Below, piece after piece: positions 26,103-36,850 of a stretch of DNA of 48,117 nt (within the stretch, counting starts at the first letter, position 1; the number at the start of each line of letters is the position of its first letter). The notes beneath the pieces were generated by a model. That model did no database searches. It saw only the letters and a list, made by a program, of their open reading frames with translations, and was not told the DNA's origin. The position numbers and the translations under genes were made by a program. Location: contig JAOAIU010000003.1 of assembly GCA_026414545.1 (NCBI GenBank), forward strand, positions 1 to 48,117, given 5' to 3'. The stretch is from Candidatus Saccharicenans sp. GTDB lineage: Bacteria > Acidobacteriota > Aminicenantia > Aminicenantales > Saccharicenantaceae.

Positions 26103-27208
26103 TGATGGCTAACAGGGATAAAGTTTTCAGGCTGGTCGGTCTGGGCCTCATCAGCCTGGTCTTTCTTAGCCTGTACTTCTATTATGCCCCGGGCGGTAAC
26201 GGGCAATTAGACCCTGACCCGGAAGGAATTGAGGCTGCCCGGTTGATGGCTGAAGCTGAAAGAGCCATATTTGATTGTCAGCAGAGCAGGGGAATTAAAC
26301 CTGAAAATAATGAGTCCGACCCCAATAAGACAGGTTTGATAGGCCTGGAGAGTAGCCCCCTGACCACTACCCTGGGAAATCTTCAGGCTAAAAGAACGGC
26401 CACTAATCCGGAACTGGCTGCTCTCCTGGTTCATTTCCTGAAAAAGGCCGGGGCAGGGAGAGGCGAGGTAGTGGCCCTGGGGGCATCTGCTTCTTTTCCT
26501 TCTCTGATTATTGCCAGTTACTGCGCCGCTCGGGTCCTGGACCTGGAACTTCTGGCGATTGTCTCGGTTGGTGCTTCGCAGTGGGGAGCCAACCGTCCGG
26601 AATTTTCATGGCTGGACATGGAAGAGTGCCTCATTCAGCACGGGTTCACCCGGCACCGGCTGCTGGCCGTGGCCTGGGGCGGGGAGGACGATTCCGGGAA
26701 AGAATATCCCGAAGAAATGAGAATCCGGCTGCAATCAATAGCCCGAAGGCTCGGCCTGGATTTTCTTCAGCCGGGCAGCCTGGAACAAAGGGTCAGGCAG
26801 CACCTGGACCTTTTTGAGTCGGCTGCCGCCAGAAAAAGAATCAAAGCTTTCATCAACATCGGCGGTAGCTCGGTCAACCTCGGGGCTGATTCTTCCATCC
26901 TGGCGCTTCAACCGGGGCTGACCCGGGTTAGCAGGATTCCCCCCTCTCACAGACGGGGTTTAATCCAGGAAATGGCCCGGCGTGGTGTCCCCGTTATCCA
27001 TCTTCTCAATATCAGGAAGCTGGCGGAAATCTACGGGCTCCCCTGGGACCCGAAGCCGTTGCCGCCGCCGGGCGGCCTGGTTTTTCAGCAAGAAAGAAGA
27101 CCGGATAAAACCACGGCCTGGTTGATTTTTGGCGGTTATGTACTCAGTTGCGCTGTGTGGCTTGGAGCCGCGGGATTTATTCGTAAAAAAGCCTCCCGGA
27201 CGGGGTGA
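26102..27208 (+). CDS. pgsW: poly-gamma-glutamate system protein (PgsW-like)
   Basis: A 368-residue protein with an N-terminal membrane helix (about 8-28), a soluble globular domain and a C-terminal helix (about 340-360). The body (GLIGLESSPLTTTLGNLQAKRTATNP, ALGASASFPSLIIASYCAARVL, FINIGGSSVNLG) matches the family that accompanies PgsB and PgsC in several phyla and is called poly-gamma-glutamate system protein. Its biochemical role is not established; it may replace PgsA in export or act as an envelope-side polymer-handling enzyme. The start ATG shares the A of the pgsC TGA; a second ATG follows at 26105. The last 32 bp overlap the 3' end of the convergent M14-family gene. Confidence 0.85.
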   Translation: MMANRDKVFRLVGLGLISLVFLSLYFYYAPGGNGQLDPDPEGIEAARLMAEAERAIFDCQQSRGIKPENNESDPNKTGLIGLESSPLTTTLGNLQAKRTATNPELAALLVHFLKKAGAGRGEVVALGASASFPSLIIASYCAARVLDLELLAIVSVGASQWGANRPEFSWLDMEECLIQHGFTRHRLLAVAWGGEDDSGKEYPEEMRIRLQSIARRLGLDFLQPGSLEQRVRQHLDLFESAAARKRIKAFINIGGSSVNLGADSSILALQPGLTRVSRIPPSHRRGLIQEMARRGVPVIHLLNIRKLAEIYGLPWDPKPLPPPGGLVFQQERRPDKTTAWLIFGGYVLSCAVWLGAAGFIRKKASRTG

Positions 27209-28352
27209 GGGCAGGATTCTTAAGGTAGTAGCCGGTTCCCCTGGAAATAACTTCTGCATAGCGGGGGAGGTTTTCCACCTGGATTGGCCGGTCCGGGTGG
27301 AGCTCGGTCCAGACCTTGAAAATCTGGATGATCGAGGATAGGTGACGGCCCACCCGGACGTCTATGGGCCAGCCATTCTCATCCAGCTTTTCAAACAACA
27401 GACCGTGGCGCCCGGCCTTCATCACGAATTCATCCTTTCCGGTCAGAAGAAGGGACCGATCGGTTTTGCCCCGGGTGGCATCCAGGAAAGGTTCGGGCGT
27501 TTCTAACAGCAGCGGAACGGCCGGGGTGTGGTCGCCTATTTCCCGGTGAGATAACCCGCGCAGGGCAACGGGAGAGTATTCCACGCCGATATTGAAACCC
27601 TCCTCGCTGCTGATCATCATCGAGGCCAGGGCGGCCAGGTCTTCGCCCTTCTGGTGGGCCACGATGGTACTGATTACCGGATACTGGAGCTCGGCCTCGT
27701 GCAGGTCGACGACCAGGTCGATCTTTTCTTTAATTATCAACTGGGTCATGGCATAGCAGGTCTTCTCGGTCATGGTGCCGCCAGGCCGTCCCGGCCAGGT
27801 GCGATTCTGGTTTCTGATGTCCATGTAGGCCAGCTGTTGCCTGGAAGGATAATGAATGTAGACTTCCGGGTCCGGCCACTGGTCGAGCGGGTTGGACCAG
27901 CGGTCGCCCTGCCTGAATTTCTGCCGGCCCCAGGGAGTGGGGATTTCGTAATCGGGAGGATAAGCCCCGCCCGGTCTGGTGGAGGTGGAAGCGCTGGGGT
28001 TGGCCGTCAGAATTACAAAGAGTCGACCTTTTTCTAGCCGGGCGTTCTCCACCAGCAGCCAGGAGGCCAGTCGGCCGGCCGGTTCTTCCGGGTGGGAACC
28101 GCCCAGGACCAGGGCAGCTCCTTCACCCTCGCTGGCTTTTTCCTTTCCAAGAACATAAACGTTGGCATCATTGATGCTGCCTTTGAGGCCGGGAAAGTAA
28201 TGGCTCAGTTTTTTAACTTCCAGGAGGCCATCGCCGACCACCACCGGTTCTTTCAGGTGCCGGCTATGGTAAAAGCTCAGGCCGGAAAATAAGAAAACCG
28301 TCAGAAAAGCTGCCGCCAGGATGGTCTTTCTCAGAAGCAATAGGTTTTTCAT
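27177..28352 (-). CDS. membrane-anchored M14/AspA-like metal hydrolase (succinylglutamate desuccinylase/aspartoacylase fold)
   Basis: A 391-residue protein with an N-terminal hydrophobic anchor (about 8-28) and a zinc-hydrolase domain: LGGSHPEEPAG (His and Glu ligands, about 84-94), AYMDIRNQNRTWPG, VVDLHEAE (third ligand His), and a C-terminal catalytic-Glu region (PLLLETPEPF). The M14/AspA superfamily removes acyl or amino-acid groups from glutamate and aspartate derivatives. Placed tail-to-tail with pgsBCW, it could trim or degrade the gamma-glutamyl polymer (inference). It is the last gene of a minus-strand operon with a DctM-like permease and a 51-residue membrane protein. Start ATG with TGAGG upstream. 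Confidence 0.82.
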   Translation of the reverse strand: MKNLLLLRKTILAAAFLTVFLFSGLSFYHSRHLKEPVVVGDGLLEVKKLSHYFPGLKGSINDANVYVLGKEKASEGEGAALVLGGSHPEEPAGRLASWLLVENARLEKGRLFVILTANPSASTSTRPGGAYPPDYEIPTPWGRQKFRQGDRWSNPLDQWPDPEVYIHYPSRQQLAYMDIRNQNRTWPGRPGGTMTEKTCYAMTQLIIKEKIDLVVDLHEAELQYPVISTIVAHQKGEDLAALASMMISSEEGFNIGVEYSPVALRGLSHREIGDHTPAVPLLLETPEPFLDATRGKTDRSLLLTGKDEFVMKAGRHGLLFEKLDENGWPIDVRVGRHLSSIIQIFKVWTELHPDRPIQVENLPRYAEVISRGTGYYLKNPALTPSGRLFYE

Positions 28353-28359
28353 GCTGGCC

Positions 28360-28515
28360 TCATTTCAACCGGAAAAGACGCAGGAGGAACGGAAGCAGGG
28401 CTATCAGGTAAAGAACCTCGGTCTGCCAGTTCCTGGACCGGCGGAAGTTGGAGATGAAGCAAGCGGCGAAAAAAGCCACCATTAAATAATAAAGAAACGT
28501 TATGAAAACGGCCAT
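28360..28515 (-). CDS. 51-residue small membrane protein with two helices
   Basis: An open frame of 51 codons between the DctM-like permease and the M14-family gene, 9 and 7 bp from each. It has a good ribosome site (AGGAGAGAGG) directly before ATG 28515. The protein has two hydrophobic segments (about 2-21 and 34-47) separated by a basic, polar linker (RRSRNWQ), ending FRLK. This is the topology of a helical hairpin with a short linker. Spacing and ribosome site argue that it is translated as part of the operon. Function unknown; it might be a small partner of the permease. No family recognised. Confidence 0.72.
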   Translation of the reverse strand: MAVFITFLYYLMVAFFAACFISNFRRSRNWQTEVLYLIALLPFLLRLFRLK

Positions 28516-28524
28516 TCCTCTCTC

Positions 28525-29817
28525 CTAAAAAATGGCGAGAAAAGAGAGCTTCTTGCTGAAAATGACCATCAGCATTCCCATCACGGCAATGATTATAGCC
28601 GGGACCAGGCACATCTTCAGGAAACTCGAATAACGGTCTCTGACTCCGACCGTATCTACGGTCAGTCGTCCGATGATGGCTGTCGGCGGCAGGGCATCGC
28701 CCAGGGGCCAGATCAGGCTCATCCCGGCCAGAGCCACCACCGGGTCCAGTCCCCTGGTATTAAAGAGAAGCACCAGGGGTACTCCCAGCACCGGGGCTGC
28801 TCCCCACATTAACACGGCTTCGGATAGGGGAAGAGTCAGAAAAAGAGAAGCAATAACCACAGTCGCTGGCAGGGTGACGACCGAGACCGAAATCAGGCCC
28901 CTGACCCCGGTCAGGGTCATGACCTGGACCAGAACTCCAACGCAGGTCAGGGTGCCAACGAGCGGCAGCAACTGCTCGGCCGTGGCCAGGGAAATCTTCC
29001 AGAGGTTAACCCTGACGGGCGAAATCAGGACGGTGACAGCTGCGGTCAGAGCAAAGATCAACGGCAGGCCCAGGATGGGAAAGTTAAAGGGAAAAATCCT
29101 CCCGGCCAGGACCAGAACCAGGAAGGCGGCAAAAGGCAACCCCAATCGCCACCAGTTCATCTTTTCGGGTGGAAGCGGAAGTTCGGCCAGGGCTTTTTCT
29201 ATATCGACCGGCCTGGCCTTCCGTCCCAGAAAAAATATGGTCAGCAGGGCTCCCAGAAGGCAGGGGACCAGAAGCGGCAGAAAAAAACCGACATAGGGCA
29301 TGTTAATACCGGCGGCGGTCAGCATGGCCCACAGGCTGACCGGTGGGGCAGCGGCACTCAGTCCGGCTATCAAAAAAATGATGGCGGCCACTCTGGTTTC
29401 TTCCAGGCCCATGTATTTGAGAACCACGGCCACCAGCGAGCCGGTAATCAGAACGGTTACGCTACCGGCCCCAGTCAGGGCTCCTGGAACAAGAAGCAGA
29501 AAAACCAGCAGCAGGAAGAGCATGGACTTGCGCTTATGAAACTTTTTCAGGATGGCCCTGACGGCGAAGGCCACTCCTCCTGCTTCTTTCAGCAGATTCA
29601 TAAATAAAGTGGCTGTCAAGAAAATCAGGCAGATATCAAGGTAGGTGATGGCCCCTTCGGCCAGGTGACGGACTGGAAATCCATAACCCCCGGCCAGGGC
29701 CCCGACCACCGCGGCCAGGAACAGTGCCAGCTCGGTTGAAACCTTAATAAGTTTGGCCGCCACATAGGCTGCCACCATCACCGATAGAATGAGAATAGCG
29801 CTCTGGGTGGGGGACAC
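28525..29817 (-). CDS. DctM-like (TRAP/ion-transporter superfamily) large permease
   Basis: A 430-residue polytopic membrane protein with about 12 helices. LVPGALTGAGSVTVLITGSLV and LSAAAPPVSLWAMLTAAGINMPYVGFF in the first half resemble the conserved loops of TRAP DctM subunits and related dicarboxylate carriers. A second such repeat occurs near SLIWPLGDALPPTA. DctM carries small organic acids driven by a cation gradient. No typical DctP binding protein is adjacent; the flanking genes are a 203-residue membrane-anchored unknown and a 51-residue protein. Start is GTG at 29817 with AAGGAG upstream. Substrate could be glutamate-like given the neighbouring enzyme (inference). Confidence 0.78.
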   Translation of the reverse strand: MSPTQSAILILSVMVAAYVAAKLIKVSTELALFLAAVVGALAGGYGFPVRHLAEGAITYLDICLIFLTATLFMNLLKEAGGVAFAVRAILKKFHKRKSMLFLLLVFLLLVPGALTGAGSVTVLITGSLVAVVLKYMGLEETRVAAIIFLIAGLSAAAPPVSLWAMLTAAGINMPYVGFFLPLLVPCLLGALLTIFFLGRKARPVDIEKALAELPLPPEKMNWWRLGLPFAAFLVLVLAGRIFPFNFPILGLPLIFALTAAVTVLISPVRVNLWKISLATAEQLLPLVGTLTCVGVLVQVMTLTGVRGLISVSVVTLPATVVIASLFLTLPLSEAVLMWGAAPVLGVPLVLLFNTRGLDPVVALAGMSLIWPLGDALPPTAIIGRLTVDTVGVRDRYSSFLKMCLVPAIIIAVMGMLMVIFSKKLSFLAIF

Positions 29818-29842
29818 GCTTTGCTATCTCCTTCCGGCCCGG

Positions 29843-30454
29843 TCAGTATTTACGGCTGTCGACGATAATCCTGGAAATGGCGTTATAACTCTTCATGGTG
29901 TTTTTCTGCTGGAAAAGGGCCCTTTCCACGATCAAAGTTCCCTGGGGATAGTCATCCCAGCGATAGACTCCAACGTCGGTTTGATTCCCGGTTATGGTCA
30001 CCAGTTCTTTGACTCCGTGGCTGACCCTGGGCAGCTTGAGCTGGTCGAGAACCAGGTTTACGGATTCGGGGTCTTCTATGGTGAAGGTCCGACCGTTGGG
30101 GTCCATGACCAGTTTAAGCTCGGGCGGCGCGGGAACGTTGGATGTCTGCTCCAGCTGGTCCCCGGTGATGAAAGTGTAGATTGTCCGGTGAGAATAAAGG
30201 GTATCCGACTCGGTTACGGTATAGTAGTACTCCGGAATATCGGGAGGGAATAGGTCATTCTTTATGGCTTTGAAGCTGAGGACAGTCAACCTGGTGTTCT
30301 GGAGATAGCCCAGGATTATTCCCAGCAGAACGATGAAGATGATAGTGCGGACCAGGCTTTCGGTATGGCCCCGAAACAGGATGTAAATCAGCCAGATAAC
30401 ATTGATGGCCAGAAGGGCAGTGACGATGTTGATGGCCAGTGAGGTGGAAATCAT
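29843..30454 (-). CDS. uncharacterised membrane-anchored protein (203 aa)
   Basis: Two N-terminal helices (about 4-26 and 33-51) are followed by a soluble region of about 150 residues without recognised motif, rich in charged and aromatic residues and ending NAISRIIVDSRKY. It is the first gene of the minus-strand operon that continues with the permease (25 bp), the 51-residue protein and the M14-family enzyme. The start is the ATG at 30454 with AGGTGAAAAT before it; an earlier in-frame start at 30478 is upstream of the ribosome site. I do not recognise a family. Topology suggests a soluble domain held at the inner membrane. Confidence 0.8.
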   Translation of the reverse strand: MISTSLAINIVTALLAINVIWLIYILFRGHTESLVRTIIFIVLLGIILGYLQNTRLTVLSFKAIKNDLFPPDIPEYYYTVTESDTLYSHRTIYTFITGDQLEQTSNVPAPPELKLVMDPNGRTFTIEDPESVNLVLDQLKLPRVSHGVKELVTITGNQTDVGVYRWDDYPQGTLIVERALFQQKNTMKSYNAISRIIVDSRKY

Positions 30455-30536
30455 ATTTTCACCTGCCTCCCAACTCAAATTTTATCAAAATCAGCCTTAA
30501 ATTAACATAGTGGAGCGGCCTGGGGAAACTTTTGTT

Positions 30537-30563
30537 TTGCAAATTCGTTTCTCTGCATATAGA
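30537..30563 (+). promoter_or_regulatory. sigma-70-type promoter for the exported M28 peptidase
   Basis: TTGCAA (30537-30542) and TATAGA (30558-30563), spacing 15 bp, lie about 35 bp before the ATG at 30600. The short spacing lowers confidence. Confidence 0.3.
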
Positions 30564-30599
30564 ATTCTTTACTTAATCAAAATGTCAAAGGAGTCGTTC

Positions 30600-32681
30600 A
30601 TGAAAAGACATCTGGCGGTACTACTGGTCTTATTATCTCTGGTTGCCTTGGCCATGGCCCAGCCTCAGGAGAAGCTGCCCAGAACGCTGCTATCACTCAA
30701 GTTGCTGCAGGATATCATCAACGAAGCCAACGGAGAGCTGGCCCTGCAGAATGAAATCTTTCTGACCGGGGTCAACCGCAACCGGAAAGCCGAAGAATAC
30801 GCTACCGGCTATTTTGAAACCAGGCTCATTCTGGAGAAATTGCGGGAATACGGATACGACGAAGCTCAGGTGGTGGAACTTCCGGCTCGCGACCAGGCCG
30901 TCTGGGATGCCGAGGAGGCCGAGCTCTGGGTGGTGGAGCCGGTGAAAAAGAAAATCGCCGACCTGAAAGAAATTCCCGCGGTCCTCTGTTCGGGCAGTGC
31001 CCCGACCGAGGTCACGGCCGAGCTGGTGGAAGTGGGGCCGGGATACAGCGAGGACCATTATAAGAACAAGGATGTCAATGGAAAGGTAGTTCTGGTGTAC
31101 GGGTCGCCGGAAACAGCCAGGCGTCTGGCGGTAGAAAAATTCGGAGCAGTCGGTCTTATCGGCTGTTCCTCCAGCCATCCGGAGTTTGACCGGGATCAAA
31201 TCGGCTGGAGTTCCATCAGGGTGGGTCCCAAGGACAAACCAACTTTTGCCTTCATGGTCTCGGAGCGAACCTACTTTGACCTGAAGATGGCCCTGGAGAG
31301 GAAGACCAGAATTGTGGTCAGGGCCATGGTTAAGACCCGGCGGGTTCCGGCCAGAGAAGAACTGGCCGTTGGCTTGATAAAGGGGACGGAAAAACCTGGA
31401 GAAGAACTGGTGCTGACTGCCCATCTCTTTGAAGGCTATGCCAAGCAGGGGGCCAACGATGACGCTTCCGGGTGCGTGGCCATTCTGGAAGCCGGGCGGG
31501 TTATCAAGAAGATGATTGCCGACGGAACCATCCCGCCATTGAAAAGGTCAATACGTTTTCTGTTTGTGCCAGAGATATCCGGCACCAGGGCTTACCTCCA
31601 GAAATATCCCGAAATAGCCCGGAGATTTTTTGCCAACCTCAACGAGGACATGGTGGGGGAGGCCCTGGTTAAGAACCTGAGCGCTTTCCGTTTGGAGACT
31701 ACTCCTTATTCTCTGCCGACCTACCTCAACGATGTGGTAGCCTCTTTTGTCGAATGGATGGGAGCTTCGCAACGCATAGCCCAGGACCAGGGATGGAAAG
31801 ACCTCTCGGTCCTGTCGCCGGCCGGGAGCCGCGACCCCTTTTATTATTCTATAGATCCCTTTTCCGGGGGCAGCGACCATATAGTCTTCATCGACGGTTC
31901 GGTTAAAATCCCAGCCGTGATGTTCATCTGCTGGCCCGACATGTGGTATCACACCAGCGGGGACCTGCCGGATAAATCAGATTCTACCCAGCTCAAAAGA
32001 GTGGTGACGTTGACCGTGGCTTCTGCTATTTTCCTGGCCAATGCCGGACCAGAAGAAGCCCGGTCCATCCTGAACGAAGTCAGCTCCAGGGGTCTGGGGC
32101 GCCTGGGCAGGGAAAAGGGGCGGGCTCTGGCGATGGTCATGGGAGCCGATGGTAAGAGCCTGGGTGAGGCCAGGAAAGAGGCGATCAATATTCTGCGGCA
32201 GGCCGTCGCCCGGGAAAAAGAAGCCCTGGAGTCGGCCAGGTTTTTTGCCGGGAACGACCGCCAGTTCGCCTCCTTGCTGGCGGCCAAGCTCGGTACCTTG
32301 GATCAGCTCCAGGCTGCCGGGCTCAATGAACTGGAAGCGTTATACCAGCAAAGTTGTCAGCGCCATGGCCTGAAACCAGAAAAACTTACTCTGACTCCTG
32401 ATGAACTGAGGTTGAGCCGGGTGGTTCCCGCCAGAAAGCCGGCGGCCGGAGAGGGCGACCCCTGGGCGGTGCTGATGAGACTCAGGGAAATGAACATTCA
32501 GGTTTCTCCCCTTATCTACCGGGCCGAATTTGAGTTGCGCAATTTCATAGACGGGAAGAAATCCATACTGGATATCCGCAATGCGGCTTCGGCCGAGTAT
32601 GACCCCCTGCCTCTGCTGGATGTGGAAAAATATTTCCAGGCCCTGGAAAAGGCTGGAATGATAGAACTTAAAAAGAAATAG
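30600..32681 (+). CDS. exported M28-type peptidase with PA insert and C-terminal winged-helix-like region
   Basis: A 693-residue precursor: signal peptide (cleavage near AMA-QP), an M28-like aminopeptidase domain with a PA insert (DVNGKVVLVYGS...KFGAVGLIGCSS), metal-site motifs LTAHLFEG (His), GANDDASG (bridging Asp), FVPEISGT (Glu), and SGGSDHIVF (Asp-His). A helical C-terminal half (from about 520) ends in a small winged-helix-like unit (KSILDIRNAASAEYDPLPLLDVEKYF). This arrangement is seen in large aminopeptidases of anaerobic bacteria. ATG 30600 follows AAAGGAG; the 30 upstream codons are not used. It is not in an operon. Confidence 0.88.
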   Translation: MKRHLAVLLVLLSLVALAMAQPQEKLPRTLLSLKLLQDIINEANGELALQNEIFLTGVNRNRKAEEYATGYFETRLILEKLREYGYDEAQVVELPARDQAVWDAEEAELWVVEPVKKKIADLKEIPAVLCSGSAPTEVTAELVEVGPGYSEDHYKNKDVNGKVVLVYGSPETARRLAVEKFGAVGLIGCSSSHPEFDRDQIGWSSIRVGPKDKPTFAFMVSERTYFDLKMALERKTRIVVRAMVKTRRVPAREELAVGLIKGTEKPGEELVLTAHLFEGYAKQGANDDASGCVAILEAGRVIKKMIADGTIPPLKRSIRFLFVPEISGTRAYLQKYPEIARRFFANLNEDMVGEALVKNLSAFRLETTPYSLPTYLNDVVASFVEWMGASQRIAQDQGWKDLSVLSPAGSRDPFYYSIDPFSGGSDHIVFIDGSVKIPAVMFICWPDMWYHTSGDLPDKSDSTQLKRVVTLTVASAIFLANAGPEEARSILNEVSSRGLGRLGREKGRALAMVMGADGKSLGEARKEAINILRQAVAREKEALESARFFAGNDRQFASLLAAKLGTLDQLQAAGLNELEALYQQSCQRHGLKPEKLTLTPDELRLSRVVPARKPAAGEGDPWAVLMRLREMNIQVSPLIYRAEFELRNFIDGKKSILDIRNAASAEYDPLPLLDVEKYFQALEKAGMIELKKK

Positions 32682-32753
32682 ACGGAAGAAAGGTGCCCGG
32701 AATAGGCTTGGGGTTTGAGCCGACCGGCCAGCCCAGGATCTGGGGAACGGCTA

Positions 32754-33353
32754 TTATTTGCCGTAAATTTTGCGAAGTTCTTCCACCAGGTCCATATTTT
32801 TTTCAACTTCCACCAGGGGGATGTTTTTATTCCGGGCAATGGCCGTGAAACGTCCGTCGGCATTGCCTTCTTTATTAACCAGAAGAATATCAGACTGGGG
32901 GGCCACGGCGTCGATACTTTGCTCGTCGGTGGTGTCTCCGGCCGCAGCTCCCTGGGCCCTTCTCTTCAGGCCTTCGACGTGGGCTCCGATGACCTTCAGG
33001 CCCTGTTTCCTGGCTTCCTGGATGAGCTGGCTGATTCTCTTGATTTCATCCTCTATGGATATTCCAGCCGCTCCCATCCCCTTGAGGCTGGCCCCCATGA
33101 CTATGATTACCGAACCGTAGGGCTGGCCGCTTTCTTTCTTTTTCTGAAGGCTGGCCGCGGTGGCCAGGGGCTCAAGTTCAAAGGGTAGGCCAAGCCGCTG
33201 CAGAACCACCTTGATGATGGCCGGCCCCGGACTCTGCCCGCAGGAGGTCAGAAGAATCGGTGGACTGGCGGTAGCTCCCTGCCGGGGCAGGGCTCCAACC
33301 TCCAGCAATAACAATACCAGACACAGAAATGCCAGAATAGACAGTTTCTTCAT
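32754..33353 (-). CDS. DUF6305-like exported protein
   Basis: A 199-residue precursor with a signal peptide (MKKLSILAFLCLVLLLLEVG). The mature part starts ILLTSCGQSPG and continues MGASLKGMGAAGISIEDEIKRI, LKVIGAHVEGLKRRAQG, DEQSIDAVAPQSDILLV and NKNIPLVEVE. I recall this series as the DUF6305 family: an alpha/beta, Rossmann-like fold of unknown function with a conserved TSCGQSPG loop. The same strand as the upstream permease operon, but the M28 gene is between them. RBS GAGGAG 8 bp before the ATG at 33353. An exported protein with a nucleotide-binding-looking loop is odd; it may bind a small ligand in the periplasm (inference). Confidence 0.75.
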   Translation of the reverse strand: MKKLSILAFLCLVLLLLEVGALPRQGATASPPILLTSCGQSPGPAIIKVVLQRLGLPFELEPLATAASLQKKKESGQPYGSVIIVMGASLKGMGAAGISIEDEIKRISQLIQEARKQGLKVIGAHVEGLKRRAQGAAAGDTTDEQSIDAVAPQSDILLVNKEGNADGRFTAIARNKNIPLVEVEKNMDLVEELRKIYGK

Positions 33354-33604
33354 CCTTGAACTCCTCTCGTCGTTTTCCTGGGCCGGGCTGAGTCCCAGAC
33401 TAAGTTTATGTATTCCGGTTGCCGAAATCAACCCTCTATCCGCGAATGGTTGAGGTCCAGGTGTAAAGGCAGTTTGAAGTCTTCCGGAGTTTCCCTGATG
33501 GGTCGAGCCCCAGCTGGATTGACAGGGAAAAGACTGGCCGGTCTAAATGTTCAGAAAACAGAAGGGGCTCTTATGAACTGACTCAAGGGAATCCTGTATC
33601 CTGC

Positions 33605-34324
33605 TCAGGAGCCGGCCAGCAGCTCCCGCAGCTTCAAAGCGTTAAACACGGCGTGCGCCTGGTAGTCGTTATTGAAATAGACGAAAACCTCGCTACCTCC
33701 ACCATGGCGGATGGACTCTGCCCATTTTCTTAGTTCTTCGTCCGAGTAACGGTAGCGATAGCCACCGGTCAGTCCGTGGAACCGGAAGTAGGCAACCGGG
33801 GCGGTCACCACCACTTCCGGCGGGACCCTGGCCGAGGAAACCACGCAGAAAATGGCTCCGGCTCGAGACATCAACTCGTAAACCGCCGGGTCATACCAGC
33901 TGGGGTGCCGGAATTCGATCACCTGCCTGAAGCCCGGCGGCAGGGATTTAAGAAAAGATTCAAGCAGCTCCAGGTCTTTAACCAGAGAGGGAGGAAGCTG
34001 GTAGAGCAGGCAGCCGACCTTGCCCCGGAGCTGTCGGGCCAAGAAAGCCAGGTGTTCCAGGTCATGTTCCACCTTGCGCAATTTTTTAATGTGGGTAATC
34101 TGCCGGTTAGCTTTCAGGGTAAACAGGAAGTTGGCCGGAGTTCTGGCCGCCCAGCCCTGCAGGGTCTCCGGCCTGGGTGACCGGTAAAAGGTCATGTTGA
34201 TCTCAACCGTGTCAAAATTGCGGGCGTAGTATTCCAGCCAGTCTGCGGACTTGATTTCAGGCGGGTAGAACCGGCCGCGCCAGCCGGGATAGCTCCAGCC
34301 TGAGGTCCCGACGTGGATGTTCAT
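33605..34324 (-). CDS. DUF72 family protein
   Basis: A 239-residue cytoplasmic protein with the DUF72 series: GTSGWSYPGWRGRFYP at the N-terminus, EINMTFYRSP, FTLKANRQITH, LYQLPPS, VIEFRHPSW, and a C-terminal VYFNNDYQAHAVFNA. DUF72 is a TIM-barrel-like family of unknown function that is widespread in bacteria and archaea. The length fits. Start ATG at 34324 without a strong ribosome site. The 251 bp between its stop and the DUF6305-like gene start hold no recognisable gene or RNA. Confidence 0.9.
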   Translation of the reverse strand: MNIHVGTSGWSYPGWRGRFYPPEIKSADWLEYYARNFDTVEINMTFYRSPRPETLQGWAARTPANFLFTLKANRQITHIKKLRKVEHDLEHLAFLARQLRGKVGCLLYQLPPSLVKDLELLESFLKSLPPGFRQVIEFRHPSWYDPAVYELMSRAGAIFCVVSSARVPPEVVVTAPVAYFRFHGLTGGYRYRYSDEELRKWAESIRHGGGSEVFVYFNNDYQAHAVFNALKLRELLAGS

Positions 34325-34478
34325 CTCAGGTTCCCCCTCATCTCTAATTTATCCGGCTTCCCGGTTGAAATCAATTCTTTTAATTGTGCGCCAGAAGGCC
34401 TGAAATAACAGGGGCTCTTGTAGCAACTTATGGTTCTGTGCCGGTTTCTGGTCAGGCACCCGCGGCGGAAGGGATTTT

Positions 34479-34507
34479 TTGACACCAGGCTCCGTTTATG
34501 ATAAATT
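34479..34507 (+). promoter_or_regulatory. sigma-70-type promoter of hppA
   Basis: A perfect TTGACA (34479-34484) and TAAATT (34502-34507) with 17-bp spacing lie about 80 bp before the hppA ATG. Confidence 0.6.
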
Positions 34508-34584
34508 TACCGCTTAAATTTCGAAAGGGTAAATAACCGGATTCAAAAGAAAGAGTCCCCATCAGTCTGAGCAGGAGGCAAGAA

Positions 34585-36771
<2,187 letters not shown>

Positions 36772-36773
36772 AT

Positions 36774-36793
36774 ATATGAATGATTATTCATAT
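36774..36793. other. AT-rich perfect hairpin after hppA stop
   Basis: ATATGAAT-GATT-ATTCATAT is a perfect 8-bp inverted repeat starting 3 bp after the hppA stop codon. No T-run follows; possibly mRNA 3'-end protection or an operator. Confidence 0.4.
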
Positions 36794-36850
36794 GTCAGTT
36801 AGTTGCCGGGAGAAAATTCGGTAGATTTCTGAGCGTAAAATTAGTAAATT

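Noticed and set aside
28349-28612. 87-codon frame overlapping the permease end
   Set aside because: The frame shifted by one gives the better 51-codon gene with a ribosome site and hydrophobic helices; this one is Pro/Gly-rich noise.
30693-31424. 243-codon frame antisense to the exported M28 peptidase
   Set aside because: Shadow of a well-supported gene.
33354-34584. Short shared string GGGGCTCTT at about 33566 and 34412
   Set aside because: Nine bases, no extended similarity; chance repeat.
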